Below are positions 1-12,189 of a DNA stretch of 64,000 bases, piece after piece. Where the stretch lies: the NCBI GenBank assembly GCA_051453625.1, contig JBOZIK010000001.1, positions 246,404,832 through 246,468,831 of the forward strand. The letters are read 5' to 3'. The notes beneath the pieces are model-generated. The model did not search any database. It was not told the origin of the DNA and saw only the letters and a program-made list of their open reading frames with translations. This DNA is from Welwitschia mirabilis. Lineage: Eukaryota > Gnetophyta > Gnetopsida > Welwitschiales. The translations under genes and the position numbers were made by a program. How positions within the stretch are numbered: the stretch's first letter is position 1; every line of letters begins with the position of its first letter.

Positions 1-59
1 ATTTGAAGAGCTTGGTTGAAAATTTGAATTATTGAATCTATTCTTGTAAGGCCTTTGGT

Positions 60-1290
60 TAAATGCACATACTTCTTCAAGTATTTTCTCTTTACATGTA
101 CTCAACAAGGGACATACTTTAATTATATAAGATTTATCATCACATATATCACATGTTGATGTTACATTTTTATCATTTGCTACTTTTTCTTCTAGAATTA
201 TTTAAGTGTATTTTTTCAAAAAAGTAATGAAATCATTAATCACATTTGTTGTATTATTTTGATATTCTTCCTTATCATGCTTTCCTTCTTTTAATTTCTT
301 TATAATTTTCCTATAGTTTAAATTTCTTTAAATGTTAATTTATTCCATGTTTGACTAATTTTAATAAGATATTTAAAAAACATCCATGCATTTTCTAAAT
401 GTAAATTCATTAAGTTGACATCACATGAACAATCTAGAAGTTGTTCAATTTTCCTATTCAATCCACTATAAAAATAATCTATTAATTGTTTTTATAGAAT
501 TCATTAATAGGATTAGAATGTATACCTNNNNNNNNNNNNNNNNNNNNNNNNNNNNNNNNNNNNNNNNNNNNNNNNNNNNNNNNNNNNNNNNNNNNNNNNN
601 NNNNNNNNNNNNNNNNNNNNNNNNNNNTGCTTTTCTTCTTTTAAGTCCTTTATCATTTGCCTATAGTTTAAATTTCTTTAAATGTTGATTTATTCCATGT
701 TTGAGTAATTTCAATAAGATATTTCAAAAACATCCATGCATTTTCTAAACGTAAATTCATTAAGTTGACATCACATGAAAAATCTAGAAGTTGTTTAGTT
801 TTCCTATTGAATCCACTATAAAAATAATCTATTAATTGTTTTTACAGAATTCATTAATAGGATTAGAATGTGTACCTATAACAAACTATTTATATGTCAT
901 GGCATAATCCTCATTAGGTTATTATTGAAAATTTGTGACTTCTTTTTTTATTTTTGACATTGTGCTCTTACGCACGAATATTTTGATAAAGGATTCTTCT
1001 ACTTAACTCTAGGTTTTAAAACTTTTATGTTGTATGGTTTTTAGCTAAAGTTTTACTCTATCTGAAAGTATGATAGAAAAGATAATCATGTAGGTTTTAT
1101 CACTAATTCATTTTTCCCATTTCTTGAAGTGAACACTAATTGTTCTATATTGGTGAGATGATAAAAAGGATAATTATTAAATTCTTCTGGAATTTTTGGA
1201 TAAGCACTTAATTTTTTTAGTTCTACATCATCATCAAGAGATAAATTAAAAGAGGATTTCATGTTTTATATGGGCTATTAAATCTTTAAG
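60..1290 (-). pseudogene. Ty3/gypsy gag remnant, element A
   Basis: Read on the minus strand, this matches the capsid-type Gag (retrotransposon gag domain) of plant Ty3 elements. In order it shows a tract like NIKVLKPRVK (about 1,050), the basic stretch KKKSQIF/KKRSHKF (about 940), then NEDYA and THSNPINEF-like residues (about 870 and again about 500), followed by IDYFYSGLN-like text. The same order occurs in the gag at 23,150-23,800, which supports homology. Several frames and many stops are needed, so it is not translatable. The 100-base gap at 528-627 has near-identical sequence on both sides (279-527 and 628-877), so part of this gag is represented twice. Its PBS and LTR lie upstream in the minus direction at 2,013-3,248. 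The downstream pol part is outside the window. Confidence 0.7.
279..877. repeat. Direct repeat flanking the gap at 528-627
   Basis: Bases 279-527 and 628-877 are two closely similar copies in the same orientation, separated by exactly 100 N. The copies differ at scattered positions. An unmerged overlap of contig ends or of two haplotypes explains this better than a genuine tandem duplication. Confidence 0.8.
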
Positions 1291-2012
1291 TTTAACATTT
1301 ACATTAGATGTATCTAAATTAAGAGTTCTTATGATGGTTGTGATATTGCATTATTAAAATAGATTAAAAAATGATTCACTTCTACACTATTGGTTTCTTT
1401 TAACAAATAAAATTTTGAAAGAGAAAAACCTAAAAAATTTTCACTCAACTATTGGAATTCTTTACATACCTAGGATGTGCATACCTGGGTTATGCTTAAG
1501 GTCAACTAGACCTTCTTTGATATTTTTCTCAATCAAGATATACTCGCTTAAATACTTCTTCTTTTTACCAAGTGTATTATATCCCTGTATGCTCAATGAT
1601 GTTTCTGTAATATCCTCTTCATTATCATCTAGATAAATACCTAAATCACTACCACATAGAAAACAGAAAACATAGAATTGAGAAAAATAGAAGTAAAACC
1701 AAAATTGAGAGTTGTCCACTTATGTTATCTAATATTGATTTATTTCATAATGGAAAATCAAAAACAAAAACAAAACAGTAAAAAATCTCAAAAAAATCCT
1801 AACCCTTGACCATTCTCTCCTATGTCATCTAGATGATAGATAGGATAACAAACTCATAAAATATGGATGGAAAAATAAAAAAATGCAAAAAAATGTGAAA
1901 AGAAAAACTATGGTATTTATAGTAAAAATATAATATTACTATAAATAAATACTTACTTCAAAATACAAAGAACTTATCTAGGTAATGACAATTTCCAAAC
2001 TCCTTATGGCCT

Positions 2013-2031
2013 TTCCCAGTAATGACTCAAA
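2013..2031 (-). other. Decayed tRNA-Asp-type primer binding site, element A
   Basis: On the minus strand this reads TTTGAGTCATTACTGGGAA. The PBS used by Athila/Tat-type Ty3 elements, complementary to tRNA-Asp, is TTGGCGCCGTTGCCGGGGA. By my alignment 12 of 19 positions agree and most differences are G-to-A or C-to-T. A TC spacer separates it from the LTR end (TATAACA). Its position between LTR and gag supports the call. Confidence 0.65.
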
Positions 2032-2033
2032 GA

Positions 2034-3248
2034 TGTTATAGTGTGTATTTATGCAAATGTTACATCCTTGATTTAATTTATTAATCACAAATACATGGAC
2101 AGATACAACACACTAATATAGATGGGAGTGGATTCGAATATCATAATCTATCAAGGGAACTAGGTGATAAGAAAGAAAATTGCTTTTCATGAAGTAAAAA
2201 TTCAAAATCAAAATTAATAATATAAGAAAATTAAATACACTATGCAAATGCAAAATCCAAACTAATATAAATGCAATATCTATCCAACTATCAAATATCT
2301 ATTACTAAGATTAGATCTGTATAATCTAGATCAATGAAGAGAATTATCACTAATTATAACTAACCTAGGATATCAATTACATTAAATAGAATATGAAAAA
2401 CATGCACTGATTAATTTATGAAATATATAATGTAATGCAAATCCTAAACTAATGATTTCAACCTTAACAAAGGTTTCCCTTGATGAACTATATCATAAAT
2501 GAAGTTGTTATGAAATAATAAGAAACATAAATTATAAGGGATACACATATGTATGTATTAAAACTAAAAGGAGATTTTCATATTAAGTCAAATCAACATC
2601 ATTTTATAAAGTAGTAGCATCATAGTAAAGGAGACAAAGTTAAATACCAAGGAAGAATCCTCTTTATAACTAATAAATAAACCTCTAGCCTTTCGATCTT
2701 CTATCATGAGAAATTCTAATGGAATGAAGATGAATGAATTTTATGGTGAAGTTAGTATATATTGATAATAATAAACTCAAAAATAGATAGTCCTAATAAA
2801 TGCATGATAAACCATAAAGATGCACAAAAAAAATGCATGACACATTACCAAGGTTTGATGAAGTTTGATACATTAAACAAAACTAGACCACCATCTTGGC
2901 TGTCATACAGATGATGGTGGGAATGATGTTATGTCAATAGTGTTCTATACGTAGTTTTTATATTAGTCCAGTCAGTATCTCAGTCAGTGTAAAAGTGGTG
3001 TTATCCTAGTCTTATCTTTAAATAATGGAGTGGACAATAGCCTTCTTGAACTCTTTATCAAGTGAAATTGGCCTTGAAGCTTTTTAATTCCTCTTTAAAA
3101 TGTAAATTATTAGAATTAGTTTAAAATTTATTTAAATGTATTCGTATTTATGCATTTTTTGATTTTCACGAGGACTCACTTAACTTATCTAAATATCTTA
3201 AAAAACTAATCTAAATATACCATCAATAACATTCAATTTGGCATCACA
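2034..3248 (-). repeat. LTR of Ty3 element A (5' LTR, minus strand)
   Basis: This is a reverse-oriented relative of the LTRs at 21,030-22,284 and 29,182-30,875. Shared blocks include the 3' part (AACCTAGGATATCAATTACATT at 2,361-2,382, equivalent to the reverse complement near 30,180) and the 5' terminus TGTGATGCCAAATT (reverse complement at 3,235-3,248). It begins with TG and ends with CA on the minus strand and is about 1.2 kb. The PBS and gag follow in the minus direction, so this is the 5' LTR. An imperfect inverted repeat (CCACCATC...GATGGTGG) lies near 2,889-2,920. Confidence 0.65.
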
Positions 3249-3496
3249 ACAAATTATCAATCCATTTAATTTCTATAAAAACCCATGATGTTTTAGTCAT
3301 TTACAGTAATAAATCATAGTCTCTATAACCTTCATGCTAATACAACATTTCTTAGTTCACTTAAGTCATGTCTCCATTTTTTGTAGTGCCATCATCTAGC
3401 CTAATCAATGTCATCATTCATTATTTTTGCTATGCATAAACATTTTTTTTCAATGTTGTTTTAACTTCCTCTTTACTGATGATTAACTGGTGAGTC

Positions 3497-5314
3497 TATT
3501 TTCATATTCAAAATCTTGTTGTCCTTCTTTCACTTCATTTTTCACTTTCTTATTCTTCATTTCATTTTTCTCAATCATCATTTATTTTTATTTCTTTCAT
3601 TTAATAATTTCAAGCCATCATGAGTGGAAGAATAGAACCCTTTTTGAAAGAAGATATTTTCAAATCATTCCTTACTTTGTTTATCCCTTTTTTACTTTAT
3701 AAAATTCAAGTCGAAAATTGGAATTTTTCTCTAAAGGAGAATGACACCTACTACATTTCAAAGGTTATTTTATAATTCTATAAGAATGTTACAATTTATG
3801 AACATAACCCTTGGATAATCTATTACTCTATTTAATACAATTCTTTTGTTATTTTCTTTAATGATGTAAATTATTTATTAGGAGTTAAGAACTATGATAG
3901 TTTCTCTTATACTTACCAAATCTCTGTGCTACTATTGTACTGCACTTAATGTTGAATATGAATCAAATAGAAAATGATACTTACCTTGTAAATACCTTTA
4001 TAAGAAGAAACTTACACATTTTAGGTTTATCATTTAAAATGTTTCACCTATATCTTATGTAACTAATTCATATAGTAGTCATTATGACATAGGTAGGATT
4101 ATCTAATATAGTAAATGGTTTAACATTATCAAAAGCCTTTTTACTACTCTAGCTAATGATATGGATTACAAGAGTAATATTCCCTTCACTTACCAATTCC
4201 TTAGCTCATATACTAAACTTTTAGAAATTAGATAACACATTTATTAATACCATTATCCATAAAAATATTAATCAATTTAGCAAGTACAAAAATCAAGATT
4301 TGATTTCAAGGATCTTTAACAAATTCAAGAAGAAGAAGAACATTCTCAAAGAACTTCTCCTTCTNNNNNNNNNNNNNNNNNNNNNNNNNNNNNNNNNNNN
4401 NNNNNNNNNNNNNNNNNNNNNNNNNNNNNNNNNNNNNNNNNNNNNNNNNNNNNNNNNNNNNNNNCTATTTAAAATCTAGTTATCCTTCTTTCACTCCATT
4501 TTTCACTTTCTTAATCTTCATTTTATTTTTTTCAATCATCATTTCTTTTTATTTCTTTCATTTAATAATTTCAAACCATCATGAGTGGAAGAATAGGACC
4601 CTTTTTGAAAGAAGATATTTTTAAATCATTCCTTACTTTGTTTATTCCTTTTTTACTTTATAAAATTCAAGTTGAAATTGGAATTTTTCTCTAAAGGAGA
4701 ATGACGCCTACTACATTTCAAAGGTTATTTTATAATTCTATAAGAATGTTACAATTGATGAACATAACCCTTGGATAATCTATTAATCTATTTAATACAA
4801 TTCCTTTGTTATTTTCTTTAATGATGTAAATGCTTTGTTAGGAGTTAAGAACTATGATAGTTTCTCTTATATACTTACCAAATCTCTTCGCTACTGTTGT
4901 ACTGCACTTAATGTTGAATATGAATCAAATAGAAAATGATACTTACCTTGTAAATACCTTTATAAGAAGTAACTTACACATTTTAGGTTTATCATTTAAA
5001 ATGTTTTACCTATATCTTATGTAACTAATTCATATAGTAGTCATTATGACATAAGTAGGATTATCCAATATAGTAAATGGTTTAACATTATAAAAAGCCT
5101 TTTTACTACTCTAGCTAATGATATGAATTACAAGAGTAATATTCCCTCCTTAGCTCATATACTAAACTTTTAGAAATCAGATAACACATTTATTAATACC
5201 ATTATCCATAAAAATATTAATCAATTTATCAAGTATAAAAATCAAGATTTGATTTCAAGGGATCTTTAACAAATTCAAGAAGAACAAGAACATTCTCAAA
5301 GAACTTCTCCTTCT
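3497..5314. repeat. Direct repeat of about 0.86 kb flanking the gap at 4,365-4,464
   Basis: Bases 3,497-4,364 and 4,465-5,314 are near-identical over their whole length, with small indels, and are separated by exactly 100 N. The left copy stops at GAACTTCTCCTTCT, and the right copy passes through the same word and continues. This is the pattern of overlapping contig ends joined without merging. Confidence 0.85.
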
Positions 5315-5670
5315 TGTCAATGCCCTTCTTTTTTCTATTCTTCACTCATGATAAGAAGAAATGGAATTTCTTGTATTAGTGAAACCTATTATGCTTCTTC
5401 TTCTTCATATTCTTTTGCTTTTCCTTCAACTACCTATATACATTTCTTCATTACAAGTCCTCCAAGAAATACTTGTTTAGAAGAAGTTCTCAAATATTAA
5501 AGGACTTTGACTAGGAATTTATTAAGGACAATAAAAATGATTGCAAAAAAACAAAAGAAAATATTAAAGAAATAAGAAACTGTGAATGAAACGTTAAAAA
5601 GGTTAGCCTATCATAGAAGGCCTTAAGCTAAATTTCTTTTACTCTCTAAGTCTTGTAGCCTTTTTACTGA
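3735..5670 (+). pseudogene. Decayed ORF, perhaps 'putative plant transposon protein' domain
   Basis: I do not recognise this protein with certainty. A plus-strand reading appears in both gap-flanking copies: ENDTYYISKV...FYKNV (about 3,740 and 4,700), NPWIIYY, NDVNYLLGVKNYDSFSYTY (about 3,865 and 4,825). This vaguely recalls the pattern FYxN...LGxP of the 'putative plant transposon protein' domain found in retroelement-associated plant ORFs. The right copy continues as one frame from about 5,200 to 5,670: INQFIKYKNQDLISRDL, then QEEQEHSQRTSPS, then a serine-rich and a lysine-rich tail. That part has only about five stops, all TAA or TAG that could come from CAA or CAG. Because of the gap duplication the real locus is about half the drawn length. 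The domain name is inference; the long damaged frame is what can be seen. Confidence 0.35.
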
Positions 5671-5689
5671 CCATTTTTAGTTGTAATAG

Positions 5690-8640
5690 CTACATTGTAC
5701 TTGCATCTTACTTTGTTATAATGTCTTTTAAAGTTAATATAAAAATAATATGAATTTCTGTTTATATAAATATGTTTTTAATTATAAAGTAACACTTAAC
5801 TATTAAATCTTTAATTCAAGCTTATGATTCAAAACATGAGATTTAATGTGTGATTTTTAATAGAGCAGCATTGCTAGCATTCCTAACTAGTGTTTCTACT
5901 TTAACCTACATAGAAGTAACTTATATTTTCACTAACATTCTACATGACATCTCGTTTATATCTAGAACATTAATCTTAGTTAAAAGTAATAGAAATTGGA
6001 TGATTTAGATTCATCATTCACTCCTCCATTTGAAAATCATCACATTCACTTATCATTCTTTCTACTTTTTTAGTTATTTTTAGATATTTTGTATAGTCAT
6101 TTTATATAGATTTAAAAATTTAAGACATTATAGCTAAGCTTCATCTTTTAATTTTATTCTATCATTTACATTAGTTCACATTTCATCTTTTCTAGTTTAA
6201 TCATGTATTGCAAATTTTGTTTTTAGTATCTTTCCTTTCTAGCTCATTTAAACCCTTTATCAGTTGTGTAATATATTCCTGGTTATATTTACACTTAATT
6301 TTTCATCTTTCAAACTTTAAGAATAAAGTTAAGCATTTTTCTTTTCTTTTTTTTCATGGGGCAGGATAGGGAGGGTGGGGGTGGNNNNNNNNNNNNNNNN
6401 NNNNNNNNNNNNNNNNNNNNNNNNNNNNNNNNNNNNNNNNNNNNNNNNNNNNNNNNNNNNNNNNNNNNNNNNNNNNNNNNNNNNTTCTTTTTTTTCTTGG
6501 GGCTGTATTGTGTGGTTGGGTGTTGTATGTTTGCATTTATACTTAAGTATTTACTTTTCATGTTTTATCTTTTACTTAAGTGTAGTTTTAAAGTACATTT
6601 TTAAAAAATCCTTTCATCTTTTTATACTTAATTGAGTTGAGTTACAATTGTTACCATGTTATCTAATTTTTCAACATACTTTTTTTTTCTAAGGAACTAG
6701 AAAAAGCTTGGTTAGATGAATGATAACATGAAAAAATTAAAGATTTACATCAAGGGATTAAGGCCTCATTAGCATGTTTAATTACTCATTGTAATGGTTT
6801 TATGCATTTATTATGCATAAGGTGATGAAAAACTATTTTGATAATAATATTCTTTAACATGATGATTTTACAAAATAAATGTATCATTAGTAGCATTATG
6901 GTAAAAGATGGAGGTATACTAAGTGCAATTAGTAGCAAAACTAGTTCTAGGACTAGCAATGCTAGTTACTTTGAGTAGAATAGTATCTAACTCATGTTCT
7001 TAAGTTTTCTTATTGTAAGAAATTCCTTCCAATTATTTTCACAAATAGAAGACAAATAAGTAATATTTTCTAAGAAGAACCCCTTAGTTTGACCCATTTC
7101 TAAATAATAATTTTATATACTTTATGTATTCTTTATAATGATCTCATTAGACCTTTAAAACCCTAAATTTAAATCCTAATTCTAGCATATAAATACTCAT
7201 CTCTCTTCACTTAGAAAAAGCACCTCATGTCATATTATTGTTAAAGAGATTGCAGTTGTAGTTATGATNNNNNNNNNNNNNNNNNNNNNNNNNNNNNNNN
7301 NNNNNNNNNNNNNNNNNNNNNNNNNNNNNNNNNNNNNNNNNNNNNNNNNNNNNNNNNNNNNNNNNNNNNNNNNNNNNNNNNNNNNNNNNNNNNNNNNNNN
7401 NNNNNNNNNNNNNNNNNNNNNNNNNNNNNNNNNNNNNNNNNNNNNNNNNNNNNNNNNNNNNNNNNNNNNNNNNNNNNNNNNNNNNNNNNNNNNNNNNNNN
7501 NNNNNNNNNNNNNNNNNNNNNNNNNNNNNNNNNNNNNNNNNNNNNNNNNNNNNNNNNNNNNNNNNNNNNNNNNNNNNNNNNNNNNNNNNNNNNNNNNNNN
7601 NNNNNNNNNNNNNNNNNNNNNNNNNNNNNNNNNNNNNNNNNNNNNNNNNNNNNNNNNNNNNNNNNNNNNNNNNNNNNNNNNNNNNNNNNNNNNNNNNNNN
7701 NNNNNNNNNNNNNNNNNNNNNNNNNNNNNNNNNNNNNNNNNNNNNNNNNNNNNNNNNNNNNNNNNNNNNNNNNNNNNNNNNNNNNNNNNNNNNNNNNNNN
7801 NNNNNNNNNNNNNNNNNNNNNNNNNNNNNNNNNNNNNNNNNNNNNNNNNNNNNNNNNNNNNNNNNNNNNNNNNNNNNNNNNNNNNNNNNNNNNNNNNNNN
7901 NNNNNNNNNNNNNNNNNNNNNNNNNNNNNNNNNNNNNNNNNNNNNNNNNNNNNNNNNNNNNNNNNNNNNNNNNNNNNNNNNNNNNNNNNNNNNNNNNNNN
8001 NNNNNNNNNNNNNNNNNNNNNNNNNNNNNNNNNNNNNNNNNNNNNNNNNNNNTATATGATTTTACTTTTTGGATAATAAATTATTACATGTTCCTAGTGC
8101 ATTACTTTGACATCAAGTTGTGGTTATTTCTTACTTGTTCTACTTAGGATTGGCTAAGGTATGATTTTACTTAATATTTATTTTGTGATTCTTCTTTTCA
8201 TCTTAGCTTGCATAATCTAAATGTTTATTTGATGGATCTTAGTCTGTCCTTACTTTTCATGCTTATTTTATTTTTGATATAAAGGCTAGGTGATTTGGAT
8301 ATGTCACCATAAAGTATATAATGGATGAGATTATGTGATTGTACTAGAGGTTGGACTAAATGATCAGTCATGTTCATGATGGACTATAATAGTATGTTTA
8401 AGTTAGAAGTAAAAGCTACATGATTTTACATTAGTACTTATAACTTTTCATGAAATTATTACGTTAGTTTGAATACTAAGTCCCATCCCTAGATCTCTCT
8501 TATTGTTTTACTTTTTATTACTTATTATTATTATGCTTACTTCCCTAGCATGATTCATTGAAGGATGTTAATACTATTTTCAAGGGTGTTTTCATGTATC
8601 TTCTTCAACTCATCAATAGAATATCTAAGGAAATCATCCT
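5690..8640. other. No gene recognised; includes gaps 6,385-6,484 and 7,269-8,052
   Basis: A+T-rich DNA with no open frame above noise. A G-rich run at 6,358-6,384 abuts a 100-base gap, and 784 bases are unknown at 7,269-8,052. The part after 8,053 has scattered similarity to 19,600-20,000 (for example GTGGATGAGATTATG-like words at both), suggesting an old dispersed repeat of undetermined type. Confidence 0.6.
6358..6384 (+). other. G-rich run with G-quadruplex pattern beside a gap
   Basis: Four G-runs occur in close order: GGGG at 6,358-6,361, GGG at 6,369-6,371, GGG at 6,373-6,375 and GGGGG at 6,377-6,381, with loops of seven, one and one bases. This matches the usual four-tract quadruplex rule. 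It is striking in such A+T-rich DNA, and the assembly breaks three bases after it. Confidence 0.6.
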
Positions 8641-8799
8641 TATTAAGGTTGAAAAAATTTAACTAAAAGTTTTTTTGTTTCTAAATCTATTATAAAATAA
8701 AGGTTTAAAGAATTTTTAAAGCCCATTATTTCTTGGATAATATAATTTATTTATAAAGGTATTTGATATTTGATTAAAAGTAGATTCTTTGTCATACAT

Positions 8800-9900
8800 G
8801 ACCTCTCTACAAGTTGGCAGGTTAGGAAATTTCTTAGTAGAATGAAGTTCATGTTCACATAGGTTGAGGTAGTTGATTTGATATTTTTAAATCATCAAAA
8901 GCTTATGTATAATTCTTGAAAGAGATAATAAGATCTCTAATAAGGATATCAGCATTGGGTAATTTTTCTTCGTGTTACATGTTCTTCAAATCTTTGAGCA
9001 TTTGACCTATAGTTCTATTTTTCCTAAGGGTAAGTTTGAGCCATGTTTAAATTCTCTTCATAAGGTCTTTTAAAAAAATCTAAGAATAATCTAAAATTAC
9101 ATAAAAAATAAATAAGTCATTTGATTTAGCTATTTAATCCACTATATAAATCATCTATTAGTTCTTTCTTTGAAAATTCATTTACTTCATTAGAAAATAA
9201 AGCTATTAGAAATCTCTCATAGGTTAAGGAATAATCATCATGAGGTCATTATTGAATGTTAATCACTTCTTTTCTTCTCTTCCTCATGAATGTCTCATTT
9301 ATAAACCATCTAATGAAAAGTTATTGAACTTGATTCCAACTCTAGGATATTGTACCAAATGGTTTTAACTAATTATTCTCTACTGAAAAGCTAGGATAAG
9401 CATACAAATTATTTAGTTTTAGATCATTTTCAGGGGTTATATATTAGGAGCTTTGTAATTTTCTCTTTTTAGTAGTCAACATATCCTTATGAGTGACCTT
9501 TAAACTAGAGGCTTACAACATTTTAAGTATAGAAATATTTAAAGATTATTTGAAAAAAGGTTTTGAAGAAATATACAATGCAATAGATGGTTGAATAGCT
9601 AAAGGATTAGAAGGAGAAGAATTAGAAAGTGTAGACTTTGAAAAATGAGTTATAGGTAAGGAAGATGAACTAGGAAAAGAACATGATAATGTTTTATATC
9701 AAAATTTAAATTTTTTTAAATATTTTTAGAGATTGATAATAATAACAATACGAAATGGTAAATGATCAAAAATCATTTTTCTCAATTTTAGAAATAATTT
9801 TTTCTTTCTTACCTTTATTTCTTGAATTAAAGTTCATTAAACCTTCTTTGATTGATTTCCTGAGAAATATTTTTCTCTTAATGTAATTTCCTTTTTAATT
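8800..9900 (-). pseudogene. Ty3/gypsy gag remnant, element B
   Basis: Minus-strand translation gives the same succession of Gag landmarks as the gags at 60-1,290 and 23,150-23,800: AWNQVQ..FI (about 9,340), a basic MRKRRKEVI stretch (about 9,280), HDDYSLTYERFLIA-like text (about 9,230), then NEFSKKELIDDLYSGLN (about 9,150). It needs frame changes and carries many stops. The PBS at 10,411-10,429 and an LTR start at 10,432 lie upstream in the minus direction at the spacing seen in element A. No protease or reverse transcriptase could be read below 8,800. Confidence 0.65.
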
Positions 9901-10410
9901 ATTTATCATTACCATATATTATTAAAATATGTTAAATAAACATCTTCACACCCAAGTGGCAACAATCTATAGGATCACTTAAGGTTATAAGTAGTAGGTT
10001 CAACCAAATGGATGTAGAAATTACATATCTTATGTGAAGCATACAGTGTAGGCCACCTTTTTTGTAAAAAGTATGATAATTTATAAGATCAAATGAAGTG
10101 TGAGGAGTAGATCTAACAAGAAAGGATAAGCTCCATCATAAAAAAAAGAGCAAGCCTAAAATAAGTTTTAAAATGTGAAGTTCTAAAATGATATGTTAAT
10201 CACTTAAAATATAATAACAAGTGAAAGTAGAGGGAAATAAAATTTACACAAAAAGAAAAAATTACAAGGAAATTATATCAGAATACATCCAAATTAAATA
10301 ATTAAATAATCACTTATAGACAAAAAGGTAATTGAATAATAAATTACATAACTTAAAAAATTTAAGATACTTACTCAAGTAATTATAATTTTTAAAAATA
10401 TTTAAAGCCT

Positions 10411-10429
10411 TCCCTAATAATAGAATCAA
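10411..10429 (-). other. Decayed tRNA-Asp-type primer binding site, element B
   Basis: The plus strand reads TCCCTAATAATAGAATCAA, the reverse complement of a decayed TTGGCGCCGTTGCCGGGGA-type PBS. The TCCC end and the terminal CAA are kept and most other differences are transitions. A GA/TC spacer leads into TGTTGTAGT, the reverse complement of an LTR end in CA, exactly as in element A. Confidence 0.5.
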
Positions 10430-10431
10430 GA

Positions 10432-11560
10432 TGTTGTAGTGTAAATGTTCGTTTTAAAATCCAACATACATTAATATGTCTTTAATCATAACACCTAAAA
10501 ATCATATTTATAATTTGTATATAAAAAACAGACTTGTATAGTACGATCTATTCAAATGTTACAAGATTAAAGAAGAATTCTAATAAGAATTAAAAAAATT
10601 AATTTGATCAAGATAAAGGGAGGATGTATTTTTGCATTTTTCTGAATTTAAAACTATAATAAAAGCAATGCAATGGATATAAATGCAATGAATGAAATGA
10701 GTTAAGATGAAAGGTGAAATGAATACAATCCTAATGTAATTATTTAAGTAATTAATCAATCTATGATTACTTAGATTAACCCTTATAATTCATATTAATT
10801 AATAAATAATATCACTAAATTGTAATAAACACAAGATACAATGAAGATAATAGAATTTGATTTGATAAAAACATAATTAAATTAATTTTTATTAATTAAT
10901 TGGATTATTAACATCCACTTACAACAAAAATATCCTCAATAGAGAAAATACATCTCAATACTAAGGACATCTTTCTCGAAAGTCAAGATGAATATTGTAC
11001 TCTTCAATTTCTAATTCATCACAAGATTCAACATGCACCAAATATGATGAAATGTGGCCTAAAGAATCTATTTATTATTTTAGAATTGAAAGGTTGGTTA
11101 GGCTAAAGATTATGATGTGAAAGGACATGATCAAGATCAAATTTTATTACAAACATAATTATTATTTAACAAATAACTAATTGTTGTCTAAATATGGTGT
11201 CTAGACAATAGGGAGGACAATAGCTTTGGCTACATATTAATACCTAATATCTAGTGATCTAGTGATGCACTTACTAATAGTTATCTGCTATTGTATCTAA
11301 ATAACATGGTAGATGACACCTCCTATTCTCTGCATTATTCTACTACTACTAATTCTCTTATGTCATCCAAAAGATATGGTGGATACTAGTTTTCTTCAAT
11401 ATTTTTTTCTTTCTTTGTCTTTTATTAATTATTATGCACATGTTGCTATCTAAACAATAAGTGGAAAACACCCTATTTTTCTTTGTATTAAATCTTAATC
11501 ATCATTTCCTAGTTTTTCTATTTTAAAAATTATTAAAATATCTACATTCTTCCTTAGGCA
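10432..11560 (-). repeat. Probable 5' LTR of Ty3 element B (outer end uncertain)
   Basis: The boundary at 10,432 is set by the PBS and spacer. The block around 10,720-10,800 (AATACAATCCTAATGTAATTA) resembles the U5-side region of the LTR-like segments near 46,060 and, reversed, near 52,250. An imperfect inverted repeat with GTCTA...TAGAC lies near 11,181-11,215. The far boundary is a guess from the length of related LTRs. Confidence 0.4.
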
Positions 11561-12189
11561 AATTCATGGAGTTTTTTCTCTCTTCTTAGAACTTCCATTA
11601 TTACATTTTATCAATTTCTTTAAATAATGTTCTCTTAATCAATGAGTTCTTTACTTATCACTCTTGGAAAGTAGGGATCAAAAGTAGAAACATCCTTGGA
11701 ATTATTTAATAGAAGTTAATTGCAAAATAAATCCAACTATCCCCATTATTGCATGTAGTGATCACAAGATCCTTGTTAATGTATTAATTAATCATAACAA
11801 CACATCTTATAGAACTATCAAATATGGTTAATTTTTCCTTTTAATAATACAAGTTCTTATATTTTATTCTTTTTAAATTAGAATAATTAATCTCACATGA
11901 CATTCATTTAAAATTCATCATTTTCAACATTAGGGAAGGTTTTAGGATTAAGAGCTAAAAGATAACATAAACTAGCATAAACCAAGCTTCTTGCTTTTAT
12001 CTTATTAAAAAAATTATTAATGATTAAAAATAGGTAGATATTTTGTACAAAAAATGTCTATTAGTTAATGTTGAGCAATTGAAGTATTTGAATGTTTACG
12101 TAGAAGTAGTGAACTAGAGGAAGCTAATGTTAAGGTAGTATTTGACTTAAGTCAATCTAACATAATTTCTATGTCTTAATCATTATTTT

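Noticed and set aside
1415-1719. Short open frames on both strands
   Set aside because: They fall in the leader of Ty3 element A between PBS and gag; no motif.
7264-8076. Apparent 270-codon open frame
   Set aside because: It consists almost wholly of unknown bases (gap 7,269-8,052).
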